Source of the DNA: Mangrovimonas xylaniphaga
Lineage (GTDB): Bacteria; Bacteroidota; Bacteroidia; Flavobacteriales; Flavobacteriaceae
Assembly (NCBI RefSeq): GCF_001280435.1
Contig: NZ_LBIP01000016.1
Coordinates: 124,001 to 188,000 of the forward strand
Reading direction: 5' to 3'
DNA: 64,000 bases
The stretch's first letter is position 1; each line of letters starts with the position of its first letter. Positions 18,183-27,333 of this stretch are shown in pieces. The notes under the pieces are model-generated. The model did not search any database and was not told the origin of the DNA. It saw only the letters and a list, made by a program, of their open reading frames with translations. The translations under genes and the position numbers were made by a program.

Positions 18183-19457
18183 ATGAAAAAAGTAACTTTA
18201 TTTCTAGCTCTTTTATTATCCCTTCAAAATTTTGCTCAAACAGACTGCGGAAAAGACTTACAAGAAGCGTTTAAGGAAAGGTATTCTCTAAACAACCAAC
18301 AAGATATATACAATCACTTTCAGTCTTTTTTCAGTTTAAGCGAAACGGAACTTGACGAACTTTCAAAAAAACATGAATCAGGCGAATCCTTGGAAGGAAA
18401 ATACGAAGCATATGCCGTTTTTTGGTCAAGGAACAAAAACAAAGAACAATTCAGAAAAAAATTTAGAGAATTGAAAGTTAGGAATGAAGCGGGTTTCACT
18501 ATTGACAATAGCTTTTATACAGAATACTATCAAGAAACAATAAGCGAAAAATCGCTAGAAGCATATATTGAATGTATCAAAACTTTACCTAAAACTGGAG
18601 AAGATTTAGCGGGTGGCTTTTATTATGATATTGTCGGAGATTTATTGTCGGGGTTTACTTTTGTTCTTAAAAAAGAGCCTGAAAGCGGACAAATAGAAGA
18701 AGCAAAAATCATTTCAGTCAGCACAAACAATCTTGATTTTTATGACAGTTATAACCTAAAACCAAATGCCCTAATCCGTAGTTTTACAGGCCTTTCCCAA
18801 AACATGAAATTAAAAGACCCTAATATTTCTGCAACCTTAACATTGAATATTGATGGATTTGACCCAATGACTATAGAATTCCCCGCATATCCCTATGCTA
18901 ATTTCCCAATTGGGAGCATTATAATCTCTACATTGGATTTTAATGCTTTTAGCGCTGAAACAAAAAATAAAATGCCCTATTCAGATAGAATAAGTAAATG
19001 GGCTCCTGCAGATGGAAGAGATGTCAGAAATTCAGATTATGGTAAAAGATATAATCAATTGGTTCCTGATATGAGGGGCCAATTTATTAGAGGAAAGAAC
19101 CAATTCTTTAATTCACAAGAGCCCCAAGAATTTGCAAACGGAAAAGATGAAGGGATTAGATCTGACACTAATAAATATAGTTATCAAAGAGACGCTACAA
19201 AACTACCTAATTCACCATTTATTGGTTTAACTAATGTAGACGGAAATCATGAGCATACTTTTACAGATCAAGGAACTAGATACAATTCGGAAGAAGACAG
19301 TGGGGGACGAACTGGAACTCGATATCACAATACGATTACAAAAAAAACTAACAATGATGGAAAACATAAGCATTCATTAAAAATAACAGGAGGTGGTGAT
19401 CCAGAAACAACTCCTAAAAATATAGCGGTATACTATTATATAAGAATTAATCAGTAA
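18183..19457 (+). CDS. Exported protein with phage tail-collar-like C-terminal domain
   Basis: About 424 residues from the preferred ATG, eight codons inside the open frame, because that gives a clean signal peptide MKKVTLFLALLLSLQNFAQ. The N-terminal half is helical and of unknown fold. The C-terminal part, from about residue 240, looks like a tail-fibre collar domain: FPIGSIIIS, then WAPADGRDV, VPDMRGQFIRG, histidine-containing NHEHTF and KHKHS segments, and the ending ETTPKNIAVYYYIRINQ. In phages this module caps tail fibres and binds receptors. Combined with a Sec signal peptide it suggests a secreted or surface-bound adhesin-like protein. No other tail genes are present. Confidence 0.7.
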   Translation: MKKVTLFLALLLSLQNFAQTDCGKDLQEAFKERYSLNNQQDIYNHFQSFFSLSETELDELSKKHESGESLEGKYEAYAVFWSRNKNKEQFRKKFRELKVRNEAGFTIDNSFYTEYYQETISEKSLEAYIECIKTLPKTGEDLAGGFYYDIVGDLLSGFTFVLKKEPESGQIEEAKIISVSTNNLDFYDSYNLKPNALIRSFTGLSQNMKLKDPNISATLTLNIDGFDPMTIEFPAYPYANFPIGSIIISTLDFNAFSAETKNKMPYSDRISKWAPADGRDVRNSDYGKRYNQLVPDMRGQFIRGKNQFFNSQEPQEFANGKDEGIRSDTNKYSYQRDATKLPNSPFIGLTNVDGNHEHTFTDQGTRYNSEEDSGGRTGTRYHNTITKKTNNDGKHKHSLKITGGGDPETTPKNIAVYYYIRINQ

Positions 19458-19666
19458 TTCATATGAGAAAATCAAACAGAAAAACACTTTCCTTGAATCA
19501 CGAAATCCATGCAAACCCTAACAAAAACAATTTATAGTTTAAATTTAATGGAGTTAAGATAATGTTATAAATATCTCAAACTTATAAGAAAAATGGATTT
19601 GAAATTCAAGAAAAGTAATTATCTAAAAAAGGACTACTTTTAAATGAATTAGTTAAAAGAGAAACA

Positions 19667-19712
19667 ATCATAACTTCATTTAACAACAAGGGTTATTAGA
19701 TGAAGTTATGAT
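19667..19712. terminator. Hairpin between convergent genes, likely terminator
   Basis: A perfect 13-bp inverted repeat (ATCATAACTTCAT with ATGAAGTTATGAT) and a 20-base loop. It lies 10 bases beyond the stop of the minus-strand helicase gene and 209 bases beyond the collar-like gene. On the minus strand it is followed by TTGTTTCTCTTTT. Confidence 0.5.
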
Positions 19713-19721
19713 AAATCCAAA

Positions 19722-22700
19722 TCAAACCTCCAAATCCTCTCCCAAGTACTCCTCTTCAAGGTTATCTGCTTTTTGAATAATATCTCGAATAGCACGGATC
19801 AATTCATTTGCTTCTGTTTCCATCGGGTAAGTATTTTGTACTAACAGATAATCATTATTTTCAACAAGATTAAGGGATAGATGTTTTAATTGAAATCTAA
19901 TTTCATCGCGAATCCTTCTATTACGCAGTTCAGTATTTCGACAAATTATCGATTGTATTGAAAATAAAACTTCATCAAATTTATTTCCTTTAACAAGAGA
20001 AACACGAAGAGGAGCCCTTCTCCCATTTAGTAAAATTGGGGCGTCTATAAAAAATCGTTTATCATTTAAACTCGGTGGAGATGAAAAATCATTAAAATGT
20101 TCCTGAATAAGTTCAAAGGCATTTCTAAGTTTACCACTTAAGTATTTCCTATTAATTCCAACCTCTTTAACAATTTCAAATTCTGCCTTACCTGTTATAT
20201 CTACCCCCTGAAAAGTTTCATGGTCATACTTAGAGGATAAGAGTGATTTTATTTGTGAAGGTATTTCTTTTACAATTTCATCAATTGAAGCTTTTGAATC
20301 CTTATCCCCTATTTCCGTTGGGTCATAAAAGGTTTCAATAAACTTATTCATTTTATTAAAAACTTTAGCCACTTGGTTTACTTCCAAAGTATCTGCCAAA
20401 TAAGGATAAAACACTTGTAATGCATTACTAAACTGTATTTTACCATCTCCTTTTAATTGAAAATAGCTACTTGAGTTGATTCGATCTATCCTTCCTGTTC
20501 TTTGTTCCATATCAGATGGATTCCAAGCAATCCCATAATGATAAACATCCTTGCAATATAGATGCAGATCCTCTCCCTCTTTCAGTACGTCAGTCGTAAA
20601 TAATACATACGGAAACCCTGGCATTCTGAATTGGGTCGCTACCCTACTCACATCTCGCCTGTGGTGACCACTAACACCTACTATCGGATTTTGACCATAT
20701 AGAGCCCTTTGAATATTATTCCTATTAGAAAAGTTAGTAGTAATTATTTTATCAAAATCTATTAAAATTTGTTTCAGCTCTGCAATTACCTCAGGAAAGG
20801 AAGCTTTCAAGACATCAATCAATACCTTTTCAAATTCATCCTTGTCTAGCGATTCAGCTACATAAGCAGGAAGTAAACCTGATCCATTTCTAAAAATACC
20901 CTGAAAAATTTCAATTAATGCCTCAAGGTCATTCCAAAAGTCTGATCCAACCAGAACATCTTCAGACCTTTTTGATAGCCACTGTTCAAATTCTTTGTCT
21001 AGAACTTCTTCAATCAAAAGATTGAAAAATGTCTTTTTCTTAAATTGATCAGGGATTTGAAGGTCATTGTCAACTTCACTTACCGTGAGCGAATCAAAGA
21101 GAGAACCATTAACTGCATCCATTCTCCTAGATTCTGTTTTATTGTCCCTTACTATAGATTCAAATGACACTAACTTTTCAGGATTAAAATGCAGATTTGA
21201 CAACTTAGATTTTAGACAATAATTATTGAACCTATACCAATCTTTTGTTGCAGAACGCTTTCTAAAATTAAAACCCTCTGTATATCTATTGGAACTAAAA
21301 TAGGAAGAAAAGAAATAATTAAAGGAATCCTCCGTAGAATCAAGAGTATGGTCTTCTTCAAAGTCCTCATTATTTTGACGGTTTTCAATATATCCATCTA
21401 TTAACCTTTTTCCTAACTCTCGGAAATCTGCTTTAATTATCCTCAATTTTATGTGATCTTTCACATACCCTTTAAATTCATCCAGCTCAATAGTTTCATT
21501 CTCCTGATTATATATTTCTAATAAAATTTCGAGTAGCCTTAATTCTAAATTACTTGTGTATTCTAGAATTAAATGTTCATAATCCTTCTTATTATATTCA
21601 AATATTTTACTACTTAGTCTTTTCAACACTTCATCAATCTCTGCTATTTGGTGGCGTTCATGAAAAGCAGATTGCAGCATTTTTAATCGGGAATTACCTC
21701 TAATATATTTTTTGATTTTAGAAAGATGCCAATTTTCAATTTCAATCGTCAACTTTCTTTCTAACTCAATGACAGAGGCTATCCTACGGACAAAAACTAA
21801 TGATTTATGCCCCTTTTGAATCCCTTCAAATAATACACGAATTAAATTATCTTGTTTAGGATGTGGCAAATGATTGTCGAACGTATCAAAATAAGAATTT
21901 GCAATTTTCTTGATGATATCATGATCCTCGGCCTTGTTTGCTTTAATTGAGGCATCCTCAAATTCAGGCTCATCACTATCTTGAGTTTTAAACGTTTCAA
22001 AGCCTGCCAACATTCCTATTTCAAAACTCTTGTTGTTGGATTCATTAAAATGCTTAAGAGTTTTTAACTGTAATAAACCAATAATTATTGATTCCAAATC
22101 ATCATTGATGTATTGTGGAGCTGCATCTATAGCCTTTTGAACATTACCTTTTCTGTGCTCATGACGATACATATTTCGACTAACCTCTCCATCTTGAGCC
22201 AAGTTTATTTTCATTAGCCCTCTTATCATGAAGGTGTTTAAGGAAGTCCTGATATCTTCATCTAAATTCACCGAATTTTTAAACCTATGGTTTGGTAAAA
22301 AACAATCTAATTGTTGTTTTAATTCATACAATCCATTGTCAATGGGTGTTGCTGATAACAAGATTACCTTCTTAGCTTTTTGAGATATTTTTTCTTTTAA
22401 TTCGGGGAAATGATTAAAAATATAATCGTCGTCCTCAGGCAATGTAACCCCCATAATCCTCGAGACAATCTGATTTCTATAGGAAACATCCTTACCTATT
22501 CCATGCTTAAAATTATGGGCTTCATCAACAATCAGCAAGTCCATCTCGGGTAATGAAATATTCAAAAGAAAGGCATAGAGCCTTTTTAAATATATTTCTA
22601 AATCTGAAGTTTTATAAATACCATAAGCCTTTCTAAAAACTGGCTTCAATTCATCTGGCAATGTATTTTCCAACTTTAATTTCCAATCAAAACCTTCCGT

Positions 22701-23168
22701 CGTAGCAATACTAAATGATGAGTTTCTGTAAATTTCATACGAAGGACATTCCTTATCGAAACCACTTAAGAAATGATGAATATTCTTTTCAGATAAATTG
22801 GCAACAGGTGAACCTAAAACTGATTTTACAATATTACACTCTAATAAATAATTATGCTTTATAAAATTATTGATCTCTCTAAACCATTTGTTCTGTAAGT
22901 TTTGCTTTGGAACCAAGATCACATCTTTATAGCTTCCGTGTCTTGAAGATTCTGTAAAATGCCTTAGTAAAGAGGCGATCCCTAAAGCTATATAGGTCTT
23001 ACCCAGTCCAACCTCGTCTGCTATATATAGCACATCAGAATCATCTTGAACTAAATAATTAAAGCCCTTTAAAATAACTTGAAACTGTCGATTTGCAATA
23101 TCTGTATCAATTGAATTGGATGGATTCAAATTGATTATTTTCTTAGCTTCTTCTTCACTTAATATCAT
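19722..23168 (-). CDS. SNF2-type DEAH helicase, last gene of five-gene defence-like operon
   Basis: Superfamily 2 helicase/translocase (1148 residues). The N-terminal motor has Walker A DEVGLGKT (51-58), the DEAH box (215-218, LLIVDEAHNF) and motif III LLSATP (271-276). A long insert of about 400 residues with many charged helices separates the lobes. The second lobe holds VLKEGEDLHLYCKDVYHYG and motif VI QRTGRIDR (889-896), as in RapA/SNF2-like enzymes. About 250 residues follow with no recognised domain. Its start overlaps the end of the phospholipase-D-like gene by 14 bases, so the two are translationally coupled. SNF2 helicases beside nucleases are a recurrent feature of anti-phage systems. 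The role as remodeller or DNA pump for the nucleases is inference. Confidence 0.88.
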   Translation of the reverse strand: MILSEEEAKKIINLNPSNSIDTDIANRQFQVILKGFNYLVQDDSDVLYIADEVGLGKTYIALGIASLLRHFTESSRHGSYKDVILVPKQNLQNKWFREINNFIKHNYLLECNIVKSVLGSPVANLSEKNIHHFLSGFDKECPSYEIYRNSSFSIATTEGFDWKLKLENTLPDELKPVFRKAYGIYKTSDLEIYLKRLYAFLLNISLPEMDLLIVDEAHNFKHGIGKDVSYRNQIVSRIMGVTLPEDDDYIFNHFPELKEKISQKAKKVILLSATPIDNGLYELKQQLDCFLPNHRFKNSVNLDEDIRTSLNTFMIRGLMKINLAQDGEVSRNMYRHEHRKGNVQKAIDAAPQYINDDLESIIIGLLQLKTLKHFNESNNKSFEIGMLAGFETFKTQDSDEPEFEDASIKANKAEDHDIIKKIANSYFDTFDNHLPHPKQDNLIRVLFEGIQKGHKSLVFVRRIASVIELERKLTIEIENWHLSKIKKYIRGNSRLKMLQSAFHERHQIAEIDEVLKRLSSKIFEYNKKDYEHLILEYTSNLELRLLEILLEIYNQENETIELDEFKGYVKDHIKLRIIKADFRELGKRLIDGYIENRQNNEDFEEDHTLDSTEDSFNYFFSSYFSSNRYTEGFNFRKRSATKDWYRFNNYCLKSKLSNLHFNPEKLVSFESIVRDNKTESRRMDAVNGSLFDSLTVSEVDNDLQIPDQFKKKTFFNLLIEEVLDKEFEQWLSKRSEDVLVGSDFWNDLEALIEIFQGIFRNGSGLLPAYVAESLDKDEFEKVLIDVLKASFPEVIAELKQILIDFDKIITTNFSNRNNIQRALYGQNPIVGVSGHHRRDVSRVATQFRMPGFPYVLFTTDVLKEGEDLHLYCKDVYHYGIAWNPSDMEQRTGRIDRINSSSYFQLKGDGKIQFSNALQVFYPYLADTLEVNQVAKVFNKMNKFIETFYDPTEIGDKDSKASIDEIVKEIPSQIKSLLSSKYDHETFQGVDITGKAEFEIVKEVGINRKYLSGKLRNAFELIQEHFNDFSSPPSLNDKRFFIDAPILLNGRRAPLRVSLVKGNKFDEVLFSIQSIICRNTELRNRRIRDEIRFQLKHLSLNLVENNDYLLVQNTYPMETEANELIRAIRDIIQKADNLEEEYLGEDLEV

Positions 23169-25152
23169 CCTTTAACATTTTTAAAGTCCATTCCAAGTGT
23201 TTTTCAGTCAACCTACCATTAACTATTCTCAATTTTAATGCTTTGATTTCCTTCTTTAATCCCTTTTTAATTAGAGAAACTTTATCAAAATCTTCAGGGT
23301 TTTCAAAATCACCTTCATTTAAATCTTTAAAAAAAAAAATATTGATGCAATTGAGAAGTAACCAATAAAATCCATTATTCAATTTATCGCCATTTGACAT
23401 TTTGACCAATAAATTTCGATATCCTAAAAGAGTATCCACATTATTTGCAAACAAATAGTAATCTCGTAATTTCAAAATGGCCTTATTCTCTCTTTCAGTA
23501 CGCCCTTTGGCAAATATTTTCTTTTGCAAAGACAATAGTCCACTCAAATGGGTTGCCATTAAATTTAAAGTACTTTGAGTTTCCTTTATTGCTCCTTCAT
23601 CTAGGTCTCCAGTTTCATCAGTGACACGATCAATAAATTTGTCAATAATCCTTAAAACACCAGAGGTGTCTTCTGAACTATCCAACTCCTGCCATAATTC
23701 CAATAATTCCGAATCACTTAAATTAAGGTACTCAGGCAAGGGTTTAGACTCAATATTCTTGTGAATTGGGTAGTAATAAAAAAATATCGATTTATTGGAT
23801 GGCCTAACTTTTATTATTGGAGTATTTGTAAAATATCGAATATGATCCTCACTCAACTTAACATCACGAGATGTATTTATTAAAATAGCTGGGAGCTCAT
23901 CAAATTCAATTTTACCATGCTGTTCTGCCTCATTTAAATTGGATATTGATAAAACCCCAGAACTCCAATCAATTATAAAACTTAAAGCAAATACATCTTC
24001 TCTACTTTCTGAAACACCTTCCTCTTCATTTTGACCTACAAAAGTTAACGAAGTACAATCATACGATTCTAATAAGCTTCTATAGTCTTCCTTTTTGGAA
24101 CTATATACAACAACCGATTCGTAATTTCCTCCTTCCCTAGCACCTTTCCATGCCATATTAGTGAAATTAATGGAGCCAACAACCTGAAAGACCTTATCCC
24201 GACCTACAAATTGATAAATTTTTGAATGATTAAATCTATACCCCTTAGTATTTTGAAGCGCCTTAATGGTTTTCCATTTCATTCCTTTATCCAAGACCAT
24301 ATCAAAAAGATCTCGATTTAAAGCTACAACATTTGTATTTTCAAAAGGAATAGAAAAACTGATATCATTACATTGGGTTATGGTCTTCAACTGCTCAAAA
24401 AGCTTAATACTCTTTGGAAAGTATGGAGATATTACCTCTACTTGTTCAAAAGGCTCATCGTTATTCAATTCAACCTTTAAATGCTTCAATAAAGAAGGAA
24501 AATCTTCTAAATTCAATTCAGATCTTGAGAAGGTATCAAAACAAATATTATCTATATCAGAAGTATATCCCTGTGACCTAAAAAACCGATCTATTAAATT
24601 ATCGGCCTTGCTTTCTGTATGTTCATCTTGAAAACCTTCGTTAAAAAAGGTTTTTCGAATATTTCTATTAAACTCCTTGAATTGGTCTTTAAATTGCCTT
24701 GGGAAATTTGTTCCTGATTTTAATTTAAAAAAATTAACCCCTTCCAAATTACTACACCATCCTGCCTCGGTTAAATTATTTGATCCTGTATATAACAGTA
24801 ACTCATCATCCTCTAGCAAAACATAACTGTGCTTAGGATGATAACAAGGCTTAACCCCATTTTTTTTAGGAATATCAATTGGACGAACGATATAATTTAA
24901 ATGAATCCCTCTTTGCGCTTTGGCGTGAAAATCGCAATACACTGTAATTGGGGGCAAATCATGTTGGAATTTTTTCCATAAAATAGTGTTCTGAATTTTA
25001 TTATCTCCAAAAGGAATTTCGGGCAAAAACAAAGGCAAAAGATAATTTTCAAAAAATTCAGAATCAAAATTAAAAGTATGAAAAACGGCCGCTTTAATTT
25101 TTCTTCCGTTTAACTCCTCTTTAAGATGTTCTGACAAAACCAGTTTAGTCAT
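23155..25152 (-). CDS. Phospholipase D-like nuclease with two HxK motifs
   Basis: A 665-residue protein with two PLD half-sites. The first has His105-Pro-Lys107, followed by GSNNLTEAGW (123-132). The second has His309-Ser-Lys311, followed by GSINFTNMAW (326-335) and an acidic NYES. Both halves carry the catalytic His and Lys, so an intact phosphodiesterase active site of the nuclease type is expected. The C-terminal half (about 400-665) is helical and unrecognised. It overlaps the helicase gene by 14 bases and the upstream unknown gene by 8. It is much longer than DrmC of DISARM, and the partner genes differ. Its target (DNA or RNA) is unknown. Confidence 0.85.
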   Translation of the reverse strand: MTKLVLSEHLKEELNGRKIKAAVFHTFNFDSEFFENYLLPLFLPEIPFGDNKIQNTILWKKFQHDLPPITVYCDFHAKAQRGIHLNYIVRPIDIPKKNGVKPCYHPKHSYVLLEDDELLLYTGSNNLTEAGWCSNLEGVNFFKLKSGTNFPRQFKDQFKEFNRNIRKTFFNEGFQDEHTESKADNLIDRFFRSQGYTSDIDNICFDTFSRSELNLEDFPSLLKHLKVELNNDEPFEQVEVISPYFPKSIKLFEQLKTITQCNDISFSIPFENTNVVALNRDLFDMVLDKGMKWKTIKALQNTKGYRFNHSKIYQFVGRDKVFQVVGSINFTNMAWKGAREGGNYESVVVYSSKKEDYRSLLESYDCTSLTFVGQNEEEGVSESREDVFALSFIIDWSSGVLSISNLNEAEQHGKIEFDELPAILINTSRDVKLSEDHIRYFTNTPIIKVRPSNKSIFFYYYPIHKNIESKPLPEYLNLSDSELLELWQELDSSEDTSGVLRIIDKFIDRVTDETGDLDEGAIKETQSTLNLMATHLSGLLSLQKKIFAKGRTERENKAILKLRDYYLFANNVDTLLGYRNLLVKMSNGDKLNNGFYWLLLNCINIFFFKDLNEGDFENPEDFDKVSLIKKGLKKEIKALKLRIVNGRLTEKHLEWTLKMLKDDIK

Positions 25153-26308
25153 TATTCAGCAAAATTTGCCTATACAATGAAATATAGGTTGGTAAAAAAT
25201 AATTGTTTTCAAAATCCTCATCCAATTCAAAATCTGTCACTCTTCTTGCGCCATCGGCATAGCAAATAATAATTGAATCTCCATCTTGCTTTAGCCAAGC
25301 GGCATTTCTCCTATTATCACTTATATCCTGATTACGTTTAATAACAGCCAGAGCAATATCAAAAGGATCCGCATAGAAACACTCGTTAAAACTGCTCAAT
25401 ACAGGATTATCAAATTGGTAAGGTATTTTTTCAGGGAAGGAATCAAATATTGGGGCTTGTGTAACACTTTCTTTACTCCACACAGGCTCTGACTGCAAAG
25501 TTCTAAATAAATAAGAGAAAGGTGCCAATATTTGTTCTGTATATTTGATAGCAGTAAGGTTCTTCTTTAATTCCTCATTTGACGTATTATCAGACAACAC
25601 ATCTAAAAAGCCATATAGATTAAACCTCTCAGCTTCTAAAATTTCAGGATTGGATTGGAAGATATTGAAGACCTCATTTTGAACATGATTGTCATCTGTC
25701 CTTAAAATCAATTCCTTATAAAACTGTCTTTCTTGTTCCGTAATTTTTGAAACACAGTCAGAAAAGATAATCAACTCTTTTTTAGTAAAGGTGGAGACAT
25801 TTTCATTTAATAACTTGGAAACATATTGCTTCAAGATATCATAATCTACCTTTTCCTTTAAGGAAGCTTCCATGACATTTCTAAAATCATCATGTTCCTT
25901 AATTCTCATCTCAGTAAAAGGGCGGTTATACTTACCGTATATACCATAACTCTTTTGATTACTCAAAAGAGTATGTTCGTTCCTATTACTAAACTGAAAT
26001 GAAGGTTGGTTAGTATTCTTTCTCACAAAGTCTACCCCATTAAAGCTATCATCTTTGAGGTAGATGCCTCTTGCAAATCCAAATGCTTGCTCAAACTTGA
26101 GAAAGAATTTTAAAAAATCTTTAGGATCCCTGTCTCCATAAAAATACCATCCATAGGAAAGCACTTGAAAATCCTTAAGATTTACGGAAACTGTAGACAG
26201 GTATTTCACCACTTTTCTACCTAAGGACTGCCATATAGGTTGAAAGCCTAAAGGATCTCTTGAGCCTTTGATTCTGTAATTGGGGTCTTGGTCGGTTAAA
26301 AAAAACAT
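25145..26308 (-). CDS. Unrecognised operon protein between HNH and PLD genes
   Basis: A 387-residue protein that I do not recognise. The N-terminus has DPNYRIKGSRDPLGFQPIW and the aromatic stretch LSYGWYFYGDRDPKDFLKFFLKFEQAFGFAR, followed by a mostly helical body. The C-terminus has DSIIICYADGARRVTDFELDED, which could be a small beta domain. There are no Walker, nuclease or membrane motifs. It lies 8 bases after the HNH gene and overlaps the PLD gene by 8 bases, so it is almost surely a functional part of the operon. PLD-helicase pairs elsewhere are sometimes accompanied by a protein with a similar aromatic N-terminus. Whether this is a homologue needs a profile search. Confidence 0.7.
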   Translation of the reverse strand: MFFLTDQDPNYRIKGSRDPLGFQPIWQSLGRKVVKYLSTVSVNLKDFQVLSYGWYFYGDRDPKDFLKFFLKFEQAFGFARGIYLKDDSFNGVDFVRKNTNQPSFQFSNRNEHTLLSNQKSYGIYGKYNRPFTEMRIKEHDDFRNVMEASLKEKVDYDILKQYVSKLLNENVSTFTKKELIIFSDCVSKITEQERQFYKELILRTDDNHVQNEVFNIFQSNPEILEAERFNLYGFLDVLSDNTSNEELKKNLTAIKYTEQILAPFSYLFRTLQSEPVWSKESVTQAPIFDSFPEKIPYQFDNPVLSSFNECFYADPFDIALAVIKRNQDISDNRRNAAWLKQDGDSIIICYADGARRVTDFELDEDFENNYFLPTYISLYRQILLNND

Positions 26309-26316
26309 TATAGGCT

Positions 26317-27327
26317 TTAATTTTTTATCGATAATAGTTGATTTATGATGTCTCTCTTAAACTTACTAAAAATACGTTTATGATAATTATCTTCTTCTAT
26401 TTCAATTCCAAAAATCAACCTATACCTTTCCTCCTTAGAAATATTAATTCCCTTGAATGTATTCTCCAAAAGTATGTTTAGATAATTGTCTGAATATTTA
26501 TAACGTAAATCAATTAAATCTTGAAGTTCTTTATCTGAATGCCCCTTATAAATTAATGGTAAATTTAAGGCATTAACGGTATCAATTCCCTTCGTATTAA
26601 ACATCGAATTATTATTTTTAAAAACAATATAATTTTCCTTGTTGGTTTTGGGTAGGAAACTAAATTGATATGCATTAGAAATATTGGAGTGGACATAAGG
26701 ATGTAGATGATCGTCAAGATCTAATTTTACTGAAGCCTTAATACCATTGCAAGTACCACACGAAGGAATTAAATTGTAAAAAGACAGAGCTAATAAAGGG
26801 TAATCGTTTTTTGGAAACCAATGATCAAACTGTGACACCATCCCCTTCCCTTTATTTGGATTTCTAATTACAAAAACATATTCCCTATTACAATATGTAC
26901 AAGTATGGATATTTAAGAGGCGAGCTAATCTATAATTCCATTTTTCACCTAAGGTTTCATCTTTACTAAACCAATCACTATAACCTGATTTAACAAATAT
27001 TTTATTCGCATTTTCTTTAAAATCTTTTGCCGTCTTTCCTCTTAATGAAGTAAATTGAGATTTTAATGTATCATTCAAATCTTTGAGCTCCTTTGGCTTA
27101 GATTCAATTAACTTCTTCATTATATCCTCTGTGAACAAGTCTCTAAATGCCTGATCAATTCCACTTCTTATATTGCTTTTTTCACAAGAATAGCATGAGG
27201 GATTTCCACAACTATAGCCTGTAGAATTCAATTTCGTTTTCCGTCCTTTTAATTTGACACCCAACCAACAAATGGCCTCTCTACTGTAGTCATTTAATGC
27301 CTGTATTTGATTACCTAAATAAACCAT
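26317..27327 (-). CDS. HNH-type endonuclease with N-terminal cysteine cluster
   Basis: A 336-residue protein with an HNH/zinc-ribbon nuclease core. CTYC (Cys143, Cys146) and SCGTC (Cys190, Cys193) bind structural zinc. Asp168-His169 in QFDHWFPK and Asn185 in SFYNLIPS supply the metal and catalytic residues, as in PtuB and retron-associated HNH proteins. An additional N-terminal CGNPSCYSC cluster (Cys40, 45, 48) may hold another zinc. It lies 6 bases downstream of the SMC-like ATPase gene. An ATPase next to an HNH protein is the Septu (PtuA/PtuB) arrangement, but here three further genes follow without a break. Confidence 0.82.
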   Translation of the reverse strand: MVYLGNQIQALNDYSREAICWLGVKLKGRKTKLNSTGYSCGNPSCYSCEKSNIRSGIDQAFRDLFTEDIMKKLIESKPKELKDLNDTLKSQFTSLRGKTAKDFKENANKIFVKSGYSDWFSKDETLGEKWNYRLARLLNIHTCTYCNREYVFVIRNPNKGKGMVSQFDHWFPKNDYPLLALSFYNLIPSCGTCNGIKASVKLDLDDHLHPYVHSNISNAYQFSFLPKTNKENYIVFKNNNSMFNTKGIDTVNALNLPLIYKGHSDKELQDLIDLRYKYSDNYLNILLENTFKGINISKEERYRLIFGIEIEEDNYHKRIFSKFKRDIINQLLSIKN

Positions 27328-27333
27328 TCTTTT

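Noticed and set aside
19722-25152. Assignment of the helicase and PLD genes to DISARM
   Set aside because: No DUF1998 (DrmB) gene is present, the PLD protein is far longer than DrmC, and the neighbours are an SMC-like ATPase and an HNH protein.
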